DNA from: Bryobacterales bacterium
Lineage (GTDB): Bacteria; Acidobacteriota; Terriglobia; Bryobacterales; Bryobacteraceae
Length of the DNA: 64,000 nucleotides
Assembly: GCA_020847045.1 (NCBI GenBank)
Contig: JADLCT010000047.1
Span: forward strand, 1-64,000
Direction: 5' to 3'
A program made the translations under genes and the position numbers. The notes below the pieces were generated by a model. That model saw nothing but the letters and a program-made list of their open reading frames with translations, made no database searches and was not told the origin of the DNA. Below, piece after piece: positions 41,114 through 50,302 of this stretch; position 1 is the stretch's first letter, and the number at the start of each line of letters is the position of its first letter.

Positions 41114-41983
41114 ATGAAGCTACGACTGGCTCTATCTCTCCTGCTGGCTTCGGCCTGCTGGGGGCAGCAACAATTGCGCGTGATCATGTTCGGCGCGCAC
41201 CCGGACGATTGTGATATCAAGTCAGGCGGCACGGCGGTGAAATTCGCCCGCGCCGGGCACAAAGTGAAGTTCGTTTCGGTCACCAACGGCAACGCCGGCC
41301 ACCAGTCCATGGGCGGCGGCATTCTGGCCAAGCGCCGCTACGCCGAGACGCAGGAAAGCATGAGGCGCACCGGTATCGCCGAGTATCAGGTACTCGACAA
41401 CGATGACGGCGATTTGCTGCCTACGCTGGAAGTGCGCAAGCAGATCATCCGCGCCATCCGCGAATGGAAGGCCGATATCGTCATCGCGCCGCGTCCCAAC
41501 GACTATCATCCCGATCACCGCTACACGGGCGTTTTGATTCAGGACGCGGCCTACATGGTGGTGGTGCCGAACGTCGTGCCCGACGCCGAGCCGTTGCACA
41601 ACAACCCCGTGTTTCTCTATTACAACGACAACTTCCAGAAGCCGGCGCCGTTCCGACACGACGTGGTGGTCGCCATCGACGACGTGTGGCAGACGAAGTT
41701 GGAGGCATTCGACGCGCACGAGTCACAGTTCTATGAGTGGCTGCCCTGGGTGGACCACCTGCTGCAGGATGTGCCGAAGGACAAGGTGGCGCGGCGCAAG
41801 TGGCTCGAAGCCTGGATGAACAAGTCGTGGTCGCAGCCTGTGTCGGCCGAGCAGCGCGCCGTGCTCGAAAAACGCTATGGCAAGGACGCGGCGGCCAAAG
41901 TGGTGCGCGCCGAATCCTTCGAGCTGTGCGAATACGGCCGCCGGCCGAAGCTGGATGAACTGTGGAAGATGTTTCCGAAGTAA
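41114..41983 (+). CDS. Secreted PIG-L family deacetylase
   Basis: 289 residues with a Sec signal peptide (residues 1-18, cut after SACWG). The zinc site is formed by AHPDDCD and HPDHR (in PRPNDYHPDHRYTG), and RYAETQESMRRTG is a conserved helix of the family. It removes acetyl groups from N-acetylglucosaminyl compounds. Export separates its role from the cytoplasmic BshB1-type paralogue at 45.4 kb. Its last 22 bases overlap selA. Confidence 0.88.
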   Translation: MKLRLALSLLLASACWGQQQLRVIMFGAHPDDCDIKSGGTAVKFARAGHKVKFVSVTNGNAGHQSMGGGILAKRRYAETQESMRRTGIAEYQVLDNDDGDLLPTLEVRKQIIRAIREWKADIVIAPRPNDYHPDHRYTGVLIQDAAYMVVVPNVVPDAEPLHNNPVFLYYNDNFQKPAPFRHDVVVAIDDVWQTKLEAFDAHESQFYEWLPWVDHLLQDVPKDKVARRKWLEAWMNKSWSQPVSAEQRAVLEKRYGKDAAAKVVRAESFELCEYGRRPKLDELWKMFPK

Positions 41984-43287
41984 ACCGCGCTTTGCGCGCG
42001 CTGCCCGCGGTGCATGAGGTGCTGGCGCGGCTTGCCGGCATCAATGCGCCGCACGCGCTGGTGGTGAATGAAGTCCGCGCAGCTCTGGAGCGCGCCCGGC
42101 GCAGGCTGGCGCGGCAGGGCGGGGAGGCGCCGGATATCGCCGCCGAGGTGAGGGCCAATCTGGATGCTCTGCGCCGTCCCTCGCTGCGGCGCGTGATCAA
42201 TGCCACAGGTGTTGTTCTCCACACGAACCTTGGCCGCGCGCCGCTGGCGCCGGCCGGGGACGCGAGCTACTATTCCAACCTCGAATACGATCTGGCGGGC
42301 GGTTGCCGCGGCAAGCGGGACGTGCACGCGGGGGCGCTGCTGGAACGGCTGCTCGGCTGCCCGGCCATTGTGGTGAACAACAACGCCGCCGCCGTGTATC
42401 TCGCGCTGGCGGCGCTGGCCGCGGGCGGCGAGGCCATCGTTTCGCGCGGTGAGCTGATCGAGATCGGCGATGGTTTTCGCATCCCCGATATCATGGCCGC
42501 CTCGGGCGCGCGGCTGGTGGAGGTGGGCGCTACCAACCGCACGCATATTGACGATTATGTTTCGGCCATCGGCGAGCGCACGCGGCTGCTGATGACCGTT
42601 CATCCGAGTAATTTCCGCATGAGCGGCTTCACGGGCAGGCCCTCGCGCGAGGAACTGGCGGCCGTGGGCCGCCGGCACGGCATCCCCGTGTACGAGGACC
42701 TCGGCAGCGGCTGCCTTGCCCCTCTTTCCAGCGCGGGCATTCACGAACCACGCGTGCAGGAGGCGCTCGCGGCCGGCGTTGACCTCGTGAGTTTCTCGGG
42801 CGACAAACTGCTGGGCGGGCCGCAGGCGGGCATCCTGGCCGGGCGCGAGGATCTCGTTGGAAAGTTGCGCCGCCACCCCATGTACCGCGCCTTGCGCGTG
42901 GATAAGCTTGTCACCTCGGCGCTGGAGAACACATTGCGAGCGGCGCTGTTCGAGGAGTGGGACAGACTGCCCGCCCTGCGCATGATCCGCCTCTCGCCGG
43001 ATGCGCTGCGCGTGCGCGCGGAACGCCTGGCGGCGGTGATGGGGGCCACCGTAACGGCCGGGGAGAGCATCATCGGCGGGGGCTCCACGCCGGAACAGAC
43101 GCTTCCCACGTGGCTTGTCGCGCTGCCCGGCGATGGCAGGAAATGGGAAGAGCGGCTGCGCCTGGGCGAGCCGCCCGTGATTGCCCGGATGGAACAGGAC
43201 CGCCTGGTGCTCGACCTCCGCACCGTGGATGAGGCGGAAGAGGAGAGCCTAGCCCGCGCGCTCCAGATAGCTGCCGTCGGCGGTTGA
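41962..43287 (+). CDS. selA: L-seryl-tRNA(Sec) selenium transferase
   Basis: 441 residues. PLP enzyme that turns Ser-tRNA(Sec) into Sec-tRNA(Sec). The N-terminal helical domain (LPAVHEVLAR) is followed by VINATGVVLHTNLGRAPL, YSNLEYDLAGGCRGKRD, the PLP-lysine in SFSGDKLLGGPQAG and the C-terminal HPMYRALRVDKL block. It implies selenocysteine use, though selB, selD and tRNA(Sec) are not in the window. GTG start inside the end of the PIG-L gene suggests translational coupling; its 3' end overlaps convergent efp by 39 bases. Confidence 0.95.
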   Translation: MEDVSEVNRALRALPAVHEVLARLAGINAPHALVVNEVRAALERARRRLARQGGEAPDIAAEVRANLDALRRPSLRRVINATGVVLHTNLGRAPLAPAGDASYYSNLEYDLAGGCRGKRDVHAGALLERLLGCPAIVVNNNAAAVYLALAALAAGGEAIVSRGELIEIGDGFRIPDIMAASGARLVEVGATNRTHIDDYVSAIGERTRLLMTVHPSNFRMSGFTGRPSREELAAVGRRHGIPVYEDLGSGCLAPLSSAGIHEPRVQEALAAGVDLVSFSGDKLLGGPQAGILAGREDLVGKLRRHPMYRALRVDKLVTSALENTLRAALFEEWDRLPALRMIRLSPDALRVRAERLAAVMGATVTAGESIIGGGSTPEQTLPTWLVALPGDGRKWEERLRLGEPPVIARMEQDRLVLDLRTVDEAEEESLARALQIAAVGG

Positions 43288-43809
43288 TACGCGGATCACT
43301 TCGCCCTGACTGATGAACGGCGGCACCTGCACGACGAGCCCCGTCTCCATCGTCGCCGGCTTGGTGACATTGGAAACCGTGGCGCCCTTCAGGCTCGGCT
43401 CGGTCTGCACGATCTTCATGTCGATCGAAGGAGGCAATTCCACCGAAATCGGCGTGCCCTCGTAGAACACCACCGTCACTTTCAACTGTGGAATCAGGTA
43501 GTCCACCGCGTCGCCCAGAAGATCCTTGCCCAGGTGCATCTGTTCGAACGACTCCGAGTTCATGAAGTAGTACGACTCGCCATCGTCATACAGATACTCC
43601 ATCTCATGCTCGTCCAAAGACACCTTTTCCACTTTGTCTTCCGAGGAAAAACGGTGGTCGTAGATGGATCCGTTGGACAGCCGGCGCAACTTGGCTTGGA
43701 CAAAGCCGCGCAGATTGCCCGGGGTTCGATGTTCCTTCTTGAAGACCGAGTACAGGTCTCCGTTCCATTTGATAACCATGCCCGGGCGTAGCTGGGTGGC
43801 TGCGATCAT
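43249..43809 (-). CDS. efp: Elongation factor P
   Basis: 186 residues, three beta domains: KOW-like N-domain, OB domains with YLYDDGESYYFMNSESFEQ and the C-terminal TKPATMETGLVVQVPPFISQGEVIRV. It relieves ribosome stalling at proline runs. The loop that carries the modified residue reads EHRTPGNLRGF, so Asn32 stands where E. coli has Lys34 and Pseudomonas has Arg. Neither the beta-lysylation nor the rhamnosylation route would fit. ATG start with AAGGAG twelve bases upstream. Confidence 0.95.
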   Translation of the reverse strand: MIAATQLRPGMVIKWNGDLYSVFKKEHRTPGNLRGFVQAKLRRLSNGSIYDHRFSSEDKVEKVSLDEHEMEYLYDDGESYYFMNSESFEQMHLGKDLLGDAVDYLIPQLKVTVVFYEGTPISVELPPSIDMKIVQTEPSLKGATVSNVTKPATMETGLVVQVPPFISQGEVIRVSTADGSYLERAG

Positions 43810-43927
43810 GCGGGGTGAATGCTCCTTGCTAATACAGCTTCAGGGGAAACCTTCAGTTTAGCAGGCAATTCCGCCGGCGCGCGCCGCGCCGCGCCACCAC
43901 GCCGCCGGCTACGATACACTGTCCGCC

Positions 43928-45397
43928 ATGAACGCATCGACAGTGAGCCGGCGCAGGGCAATGCAGGCGGCCGCCGGGGCGGCTTTGGCGCCCGTTCTGG
44001 CGCGCGCCCAGCGGGCCGGCGCCCCCAAACCGAACATCCTCTACATCATGTCGGACGATCATGCGTCCCATGCCATTTCGGCTTACGGATCCCGCGTGAA
44101 CCTGACGCCGAACATCGACCGCATCGCCAACGAAGGCATGCGCATGGACAACTGCTTTGCCACGAACTCCATCTGCACGCCCTCGCGCGGGGCCGTGCTC
44201 ACGGGCCAGTACAGCCACAAGAACGGCGTCTATACGCTGAACGACACGCTCGATCCCAAGAAGACCACCGTGGCCCACCTGCTGCGCGACGCGGGCTACC
44301 AAACCGGCATCGTCGGCAAGTGGCACCTGCAATCGGATCCGCAAGGCTTCGACTACTGGAATATCCTGCCCGGCCAGGGCGCCTATCACGACCCGGTGTT
44401 CCTGACGCGTGAAGGCCGGAAGCAGCATTCCGGCTATTGCACCGACATCATCGGCGACTTTTCGCTGGACTTTCTTAAGAACCGCGACAAAGCCAAACCC
44501 TTCTTCCTGATGTCTCATCACAAGGCGCCGCACCGCCCCTGGCAGCCCTCGCCGAAGTATCAGACGTGGCTCCAGAACCAAGACATTCCAGAGCCTGACA
44601 ACCTCTACGAGGACCTCTCCCAGCGCGGCGGCGCATCGCAGCGGGCCACGCTGCGCGTGGGCGAGGATTTCAACGAGACCGACTTGAAGGTCCCCAAACC
44701 AGAGGGGCTCTCGCAGCACGACATGCGCAAATGGGCCTATCAGGTTTACATGAAGGACTATCTGCGTTGCATCCGCTCCGTGGACGACAACGTCGGACGC
44801 CTGCTCGACTATCTGGACGCAGAAGGGATTAAGGACAACACCATAGTCGTGTACACCTCAGACCAGGGTTTCTTTCTGGGCGATCACGGCTGGTTCGATA
44901 AGCGCTTCATGTATGAAGAGACGATGCGCATGCCGTTTCTTGTGCGTTATCCCAAACACATCCAGCCACGCAGCACCAGCTCCGGCATCGTGTTGAACGT
45001 GGACTTCGCGCCCACCTTTCTCGAGTACGCCGGACAGAAGACGCCGGACTGGATGCAGGGCCGGAGCTTCGCGCCGGTGCTGGCCGGCCACACGCCAGCG
45101 GACTGGCGGCAATCCATGTATTACCGCTACTGGATGCACCTCGGCGGCGGTCACACCGTCACCGCGCATTACGGCGTCCGCACGCACACCCACAAGCTGA
45201 TCTACTACTACGGCCAAGGGCTCGGCAAGAAGGGCTCGGTGGATCAGCCTACGCCGCCTGAATGGGAGATGTTCGATCTGGTGAAGGACCCGCGCGAGAT
45301 GCGCAACGTCTATGCGGATCCGGCCTATGCCGCCACGCGCGAGTCGCTCCGCAAGGAGCTGTACCGGCTGAAGGATGATTACCAGGACACCGAGTGA
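43928..45397 (+). CDS. Sulfatase (formylglycine-dependent arylsulfatase family), exported
   Basis: 489 residues. An N-terminal SRRRAMQAAAGAALAP stretch resembles a Tat leader. The catalytic core has the metal-binding ILYIMSDDHA near the mature start and the formylglycine site in NSICTPSRGAVLTGQ, with Cys as the residue to be oxidised. VVYTSDQGFFLGDHGWFDKR is the second metal motif. It removes sulfate esters from glycans or small molecules. No dedicated maturase lies in the window. Confidence 0.92.
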   Translation: MNASTVSRRRAMQAAAGAALAPVLARAQRAGAPKPNILYIMSDDHASHAISAYGSRVNLTPNIDRIANEGMRMDNCFATNSICTPSRGAVLTGQYSHKNGVYTLNDTLDPKKTTVAHLLRDAGYQTGIVGKWHLQSDPQGFDYWNILPGQGAYHDPVFLTREGRKQHSGYCTDIIGDFSLDFLKNRDKAKPFFLMSHHKAPHRPWQPSPKYQTWLQNQDIPEPDNLYEDLSQRGGASQRATLRVGEDFNETDLKVPKPEGLSQHDMRKWAYQVYMKDYLRCIRSVDDNVGRLLDYLDAEGIKDNTIVVYTSDQGFFLGDHGWFDKRFMYEETMRMPFLVRYPKHIQPRSTSSGIVLNVDFAPTFLEYAGQKTPDWMQGRSFAPVLAGHTPADWRQSMYYRYWMHLGGGHTVTAHYGVRTHTHKLIYYYGQGLGKKGSVDQPTPPEWEMFDLVKDPREMRNVYADPAYAATRESLRKELYRLKDDYQDTE

Positions 45398-45411
45398 CGG
45401 AGCTCCGCGGG

Positions 45412-46161
45412 CTAGATGCTGCGCGGGCCCAGTTGCATGACGTCCTCGACGGCGACGGGCTCTTTCACCACGAACGGCTCGCCATACTTCACGCCGATCA
45501 GATTGCCGTAGAAGCGCGCCACTGTGGCCAGGCGTTCGCGGATCTCACCCTCGCCGGGAAACAAATCCGAGCCTTCCTGTTGTGCGCCATATTGCGAACG
45601 GTAGGCGAGCAACGCCTCCATGCGCCGGTCAAACTGAGACGTGATATCCACCACCAGCGACGGCGGCACGTTGGCGTACTGCGAGGCGTAGAGAATCTTC
45701 CGCGGGCGGTGCGGCTCGGTGTACTGGTCCAGCTTGCGCAGCCCGGCCAGAAATGCCGCCTCGTAGCCCAACTCGCTTGCCTTGGCGTGGTCCGGGTGGC
45801 GCGCTTCCCAGTAGGGAAGAATCAGCAGCCGCGGCTGCAACCGGCGCAGCTCCGTGGCCAGCGTCATGCGCGCGGCGAGGGTGTTTTCCAGGCGCGCGTC
45901 GGGCAGCCGGAGATTGCCGCGCCACTTCAGCAGCATCAAGCCGCCCGCGGCTTCCGACTCCTCGATGCGCAACTCGGGCGTGCCGCGCGTGCCCATGTCG
46001 CCCGCCGTCAGATCCAGCACGCCCGTGCGGTAGCCCTGTTCGGCCAGGCGGATCAACGTGCCGCCGCATGTCTGCTCCACGTCGTCGGGATGCGCGGCAA
46101 TCGCCAGCGCATCGATGCGGGGTGGTTCATCGGTGTCGAAGTAGGGATTCCGTATGGTCAT
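45412..46161 (-). CDS. bshB1: BshB1-like GlcNAc-malate deacetylase of bacillithiol synthesis
   Basis: 249 residues, no signal peptide. Zinc site AIAAHPDDVEQTCGG and EARHPDHAKASELGYEAAFLAGL; the blocks VLDLTAGDMGTRGTPELRIEE and ILYASQYANVPPSLVVDI match BshB1, which deacetylates GlcNAc-malate before cysteine is added to make bacillithiol. bshA and bshC are not in the window. The ATG at 46161 overlaps the rhomboid stop (ATGA); a longer in-frame reading upstream only traces the rhomboid gene out of frame. Confidence 0.82.
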   Translation of the reverse strand: MTIRNPYFDTDEPPRIDALAIAAHPDDVEQTCGGTLIRLAEQGYRTGVLDLTAGDMGTRGTPELRIEESEAAGGLMLLKWRGNLRLPDARLENTLAARMTLATELRRLQPRLLILPYWEARHPDHAKASELGYEAAFLAGLRKLDQYTEPHRPRKILYASQYANVPPSLVVDITSQFDRRMEALLAYRSQYGAQQEGSDLFPGEGEIRERLATVARFYGNLIGVKYGEPFVVKEPVAVEDVMQLGPRSI

Positions 46162-46835
46162 GTCGAGTAGTAGCCCGGGTAGCCCGGCGGCAGGCGCCGG
46201 TTCCTTTGTTCCAATATTCCCACCAGCAGAGCGCCCGTCACAAAGCCGCCCGCGTGCGCCCACCACGCCACGCCGCCTTCCTGCACGCCGGCGCGCGCCG
46301 AATCCCCCACGCCGCTGAAAATCTGGATGGCGAACCAGTAGAGCAGAATCACGTACGCGGGCAGTTCGATGGTGGTGAAAAAGATGAACAGCGGCAGCAG
46401 CGTGACGATGCGGGCATGAGGAAACCGGCGCAGATAGCCGCCCATGACGCCCGCGATGGCGCCGCTGGCGCCCACGGTGGGCACGGACGAGTCGAGGTTG
46501 AATGCCAGGTGCGTGAGGCCGGCCGCCATGCCGCACGCCAGGTAAAAAACAAGATAGCGCCAGGGCCCGAGAATGTCCTCCACGTTGTCGCCGTAGATCC
46601 ACAGGAACCACATGTTCCCGATCAGGTGCAGCCAGCCGCCATGCAGGAACATCGAGGTCAGCAGCGTGCTCCAGGCGAAGCGGTCCGGCGTCATGCCGAA
46701 GGAGTGCACGAAGGACTCGCGGCCTTCGGGGCCGAGCGAGAGTTCAAACAGGAAGACCAGCGCGTTGAGGGCGATCAGCCAGCCCGTGACGACAGGCCTG
46801 TTCCGGCTGGGCAGCGAGTCGCGTAAGGGAATCAA
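46158..46835 (-). CDS. Rhomboid family intramembrane serine protease
   Basis: 225 residues, six or more membrane segments. Catalytic Ser in VGASGAIAGVMGGYL and His in WWAHAGGFVTGALL; the family loop MFLHGGWLHLIGNMWFLWIYGDNVED is also present. It cleaves membrane proteins within the lipid bilayer. It is translationally coupled to bshB1 by an ATGA overlap, and lies 3 bases after the PfkB kinase gene. Confidence 0.92.
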   Translation of the reverse strand: MIPLRDSLPSRNRPVVTGWLIALNALVFLFELSLGPEGRESFVHSFGMTPDRFAWSTLLTSMFLHGGWLHLIGNMWFLWIYGDNVEDILGPWRYLVFYLACGMAAGLTHLAFNLDSSVPTVGASGAIAGVMGGYLRRFPHARIVTLLPLFIFFTTIELPAYVILLYWFAIQIFSGVGDSARAGVQEGGVAWWAHAGGFVTGALLVGILEQRNRRLPPGYPGYYST

Positions 46836-46838
46836 GGC

Positions 46839-47789
46839 TTAGCCTTTCGCCGCGCGCCCGGCCACTTCCTTCTGCACGCGCCGCTCGGCCCTGGCCATCA
46901 GCGCGCGCACCTGATCGTGCGTGGCGATGCCGCCGCGGGCGCCAATCGCCGTGCAGTTCATCGCCGCCATGGCGTTGGAGAAATCCAGCGCGTCCATCAG
47001 TGGCAAGCCGCGCACAAGGGCGTAGCAGAATGCGCCGTGAAACACGTCGCCCGCGCCCGTCGTATCGACACAGTGCACGACATAGGCGGGCGAGTAGTGA
47101 AACTTGCCGTCCAAGCGGGCCAGACATCCCTGAGCGCCCAGCGTCATGCCCGCCAGCTTCATGCCATACTCCTGCTGGATCATCGCCAGGGCCTTGAAGG
47201 GATCGTTCTCGCCCGTGTAGCGGGAAGGGAACTCGGAGCTTGTGATCAGGTAGTCGACATACGGCAGCACGCGGTCGAAGCCATGATAGATGGTGTCCAC
47301 ATCCACCGTCACGGGGATGCCATGCGCGCGGGCGATGCGGGCGGCGCGCTCGACGGCCGGCGTGTCGTGGCCGTCAATGTGCAGCAGGCGGGCGTTGACG
47401 ATCATCTCTTCGGTGATTTCGGAGGGATCGAGCCGCAGTTCATCGGGCCGCCGCCAGAACACAGTCCGCTCGCCCGTCGAACGGTCGATGACGATATACG
47501 CCGTCTGGTTCGGCGTGTTGGCGCGCACCTGGACGTGGTCCAGATTGATGCCTGAGGAAAGCAGGCTTTCCATTTGAATGCGGCCGCGTTCGTCGTCGCC
47601 CACCGTGCCCACGTACTTCGTCCGCAACCCCAGCGTCGCGCAGGCCACCATGGCGCTGGCCACCTGCCCGCCGGGACTCAGCATTTCTTCGTCGAAAGGC
47701 TCCTTGCCGGCGTAGGCGGGAAACCGCGAGACGAGCAACAGTGTGTCCGTGGCGTTCAACCCCACGCCCACTACGTCAAAATCAGGCAT
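46839..47789 (-). CDS. PfkB family sugar kinase
   Basis: About 316 residues. Ribokinase fold with the N-terminal PGGQVASAMVACATLGLRT block and the catalytic signature DTTGAGDVFHGAFCYAL, whose Asp is the base. The sugar substrate is unknown. ATG 47789 (PDFDVVGVGLNATD) gives the typical N-terminus; a start two codons upstream is possible. First gene of a kinase-rhomboid-bshB1 run. Confidence 0.9.
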   Translation of the reverse strand: MPDFDVVGVGLNATDTLLLVSRFPAYAGKEPFDEEMLSPGGQVASAMVACATLGLRTKYVGTVGDDERGRIQMESLLSSGINLDHVQVRANTPNQTAYIVIDRSTGERTVFWRRPDELRLDPSEITEEMIVNARLLHIDGHDTPAVERAARIARAHGIPVTVDVDTIYHGFDRVLPYVDYLITSSEFPSRYTGENDPFKALAMIQQEYGMKLAGMTLGAQGCLARLDGKFHYSPAYVVHCVDTTGAGDVFHGAFCYALVRGLPLMDALDFSNAMAAMNCTAIGARGGIATHDQVRALMARAERRVQKEVAGRAAKG

Positions 47790-47848
47790 GAACATTCGAG
47801 CGTAGCATGCGCGCCTGGCGGCATTGCTCCTCCGGGGCGGCGGCCGGC

Positions 47849-49084
47849 TTAACCCGCCGCTTCCTCCAGACGTTGCCCGGCGGCCAGAAGGATCTCCTCT
47901 TCAAACGGCCGCCCGACCAGTTGCACGCCTGTGCTGGTGACCAGCGCCGGCAGGCCGAGCACGTTGGCGAAGGTGAGCGGACGCACGCAGTCGAGCGAGA
48001 AGCGCGCGCGGCCGCCATGCGGAAACGCTTCGATGGTGGCCGGGGCGCAGAGTAACACCGGGAACTGATTCATGGCGTCGAGTACGTGCGCGCGCAGGCG
48101 GTCGCGCGCCGCCAGATGCACCAGCAGCTCATGCGCCGTGGGTTCGGGTTGCGCGCGCGCCTCCTGGAACCATTCCAACGCCAGCGGATGCAGCTTCGCC
48201 TCGTTGCCCCGCACCAGCAGTTTCACGGTGAGCCAGTTCACGCGCCAGAAGAAGAAGCGCCACAACTCATGCGCCCGTGCGAACGCCCCTTGCAACACGG
48301 GTGGCAGTTTGGGTTCGGCGTGCAACACGCGCGCAGCCGTATGCAGCCGCGCCCGAACGGATTCCTCCAGCGCCCAACAGTCGGCCAGCGCCACCGGCGG
48401 CAGAACGTCAGGCGCGGGACGCACCGGCGCGGGCGAGCTGAACGGATCGGAGGGATCGTAGCCGGCCACGGCTTCAAACAACACGGCAAGGTCGGCGGTG
48501 GAGCGCGCCATCGGACCCACCACGCCCAGCAAGCCGCTGGGATGCAGGCACTCGGGCACATGACCCGTAGCCGGCACGCGCCCCGGCGCCGGCTTCAGTC
48601 CGGCGATGCGGCAGCAGTGCGCGGGCCAGCGGATGGAGCCGCCCCCGTCGCTGCCCATTCCGCCCGCGCTCATGAACCCGGCGATGGCCGCCGCTTCACC
48701 GCCCGACGAGCCTCCCGGCGTGAGCGACGTGTCCAGCGGGTTGTTCGTGCGGCCGTGCTCGAAATTGTCGGTCTCGTAGTTCATGAGGAACGGCGGCGTG
48801 TTCGTGCGGCCGAGGATGATCGCTCCGGCCTGCCGCAGCCGGCGGGCCACGGTGGAATCGTGTGCAAGACTGGCCTTGATGGTAACGGGAATGCCCGACA
48901 ACGCGCCGGGCCGCGGCGCGCGCGCGGCCGTGCGGGCCTGCTCCAGGTTTAATTCGGTGAATGCGTTCAACCGTGAGTTCTCGCGCTGGATGGCGCCTAT
49001 GTGCGCGTCCATCAGCTCAGTGGGCGAGAGGCTGCCCCGGCGCAGGGCGTCACGCATCCGGACCAGCGAAAGGCGATGGGGCAC
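47849..49084 (-). CDS. Amidase (amidase signature family)
   Basis: 411 residues. The Ser-cisSer-Lys triad is seen in GIPVTIKASLA (Lys), TPGGSSGGEAAA (cis-Ser) and GSDGGGSIRWPA (nucleophile). It hydrolyses an amide of unknown nature. The N-terminus (LVRMRDALRRGSLSPTELMDAHI) is that of GatA-like enzymes but no gatB/gatC neighbours occur and the protein is shorter than GatA, so a general amidase is more likely. Its start is 15 bases from divergent moeA. Confidence 0.88.
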   Translation of the reverse strand: MPHRLSLVRMRDALRRGSLSPTELMDAHIGAIQRENSRLNAFTELNLEQARTAARAPRPGALSGIPVTIKASLAHDSTVARRLRQAGAIILGRTNTPPFLMNYETDNFEHGRTNNPLDTSLTPGGSSGGEAAAIAGFMSAGGMGSDGGGSIRWPAHCCRIAGLKPAPGRVPATGHVPECLHPSGLLGVVGPMARSTADLAVLFEAVAGYDPSDPFSSPAPVRPAPDVLPPVALADCWALEESVRARLHTAARVLHAEPKLPPVLQGAFARAHELWRFFFWRVNWLTVKLLVRGNEAKLHPLALEWFQEARAQPEPTAHELLVHLAARDRLRAHVLDAMNQFPVLLCAPATIEAFPHGGRARFSLDCVRPLTFANVLGLPALVTSTGVQLVGRPFEEEILLAAGQRLEEAAG

Positions 49085-49099
49085 TCGCTCAAGTTTAGA

Positions 49100-50302
49100 A
49101 TGACGAGAGTGCCCACTTATCGTTTTCAGGAAGCGCGCGCGGTGGTGCTGGAACGCATCCTCGCTCTGCGCGACATGCCCAGGACCGAGATGACCGGCCT
49201 TATCGACGCCGCCGGCCGCGTCCTGATGGAAGAGGTACGCGCCGACCGTGACCAGCCTCCCCTGCCGCGCTCCATGCGCGATGGCTTCGCCGTGCGCTCA
49301 TCCGACCTGCCGGGATCGTTGCGCGTCGTGGGCGAGGTGCGCGCCGGCGGGGTCTTCGCGGGCGAGGTGGGCGCGGGCGAGGCCGTCGAGATCATGACGG
49401 GCGCTCCCGTGCCCCGCGGCGCCGATCAGATCGTGATGGTTGAGCACACGGCGCGCGAAGGCGGGCGCGTCGTTACGGAGAAGCCGGGTAAGCCCGGCGG
49501 CTTCATCAATCCCGCCGGCTCCGAGTGCCGTGCGAATGAGGTGCTCGTGCCCGCGGGAACGCTGATGGACTTTGTGCATGTGGCCGCGCTCGCCTCGGCC
49601 GGGGCCACGCAGGCGCGCGTGTACCGGCGTCCCAGGGTGGCCATTCTCTCCACCGGCGACGAGGTGGTTCCCGTCGAGCAGAGCCCAACCGAGGTGCAGG
49701 TGCGCAACTCGAACGCATGGGCGCTGGCGGCGCAGGTGCGGCGCGCCGGGGGCGAACCGGTGATTCTTCCCTCGGTCTCCGACAACGAGGAGGCCACGCG
49801 CCGCGCGATTGAATCGGGGCTCACACACGACCTGCTCCTGCTGTCCGGCGGCGTCTCGGCGGGCAAATACGACTTCGTTGAACCGGCGCTGGCGGCGCTC
49901 GGCGCGGAGTTCTATTTCGACCGCGTGCTGATTCAACCCGGCCAGCCGCTCGTGTTTGGACGCGCCCGCGGCCGCTTCTTCTTCGGACTGCCTGGCAACC
50001 CCTCCTCCACCATGGCGACCTTTGAACTGTTCGGGCGCGCCGCCGTGCAACTGCTTGCCGGGGCCAGCGGCGCTCCCTTGCCGTTGCTTTCGGCGCGGCT
50101 GGCTCACGACTTCCGGCACAAGCCCGGCCTGACGCGCTTCCTGCCCGCGCGTCTGGCCGGCGACGGGGCGACGGCCGCACTCGTGCCGTGGGCCGGATCG
50201 AGCGACATCGCCGCCATGGCCCGGGCCAACTCGTGGCTTGTGGCCAGCGACGAACGCGAACACTACGCGGCGGGAGACTGGATTCAGGTGATTCCACGAT
50301 GA
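49100..50302 (+). CDS. moeA: Molybdopterin molybdenumtransferase
   Basis: 400 residues. Inserts molybdate into adenylylated molybdopterin. [14 protein letters not shown] near the N-terminus, [38 protein letters not shown] and FGLPGNPSS define the family. The ATG at 49100 was chosen; a GTG three codons on is an alternative and a TAGAAT -10-like box overlaps the start. Its stop overlaps moaC (ATGA). Confidence 0.95.
   Translation: MTRVPTYRFQEARAVVLERILALRDMPRTEMTGLIDAAGRVLMEEVRADRDQPPLPRSMRDGFAVRSSDLPGSLRVVGEVRAGGVFAGEVGAGEAVEIMTGAPVPRGADQIVMVEHTAREGGRVVTEKPGKPGGFINPAGSECRANEVLVPAGTLMDFVHVAALASAGATQARVYRRPRVAILSTGDEVVPVEQSPTEVQVRNSNAWALAAQVRRAGGEPVILPSVSDNEEATRRAIESGLTHDLLLLSGGVSAGKYDFVEPALAALGAEFYFDRVLIQPGQPLVFGRARGRFFFGLPGNPSSTMATFELFGRAAVQLLAGASGAPLPLLSARLAHDFRHKPGLTRFLPARLAGDGATAALVPWAGSSDIAAMARANSWLVASDEREHYAAGDWIQVIPR

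Noticed and set aside
45412-46611. A fused 399-residue protein extending bshB1 upstream
   Set aside because: The extra N-terminal part is the rhomboid gene read in the wrong frame; bshB1 has its own ATG overlapping the rhomboid stop.
47849-49084. GatA subunit of Glu-tRNA(Gln) amidotransferase
   Set aside because: The triad is shared by all amidase-signature enzymes; gatB and gatC are not adjacent and the protein is shorter than GatA.
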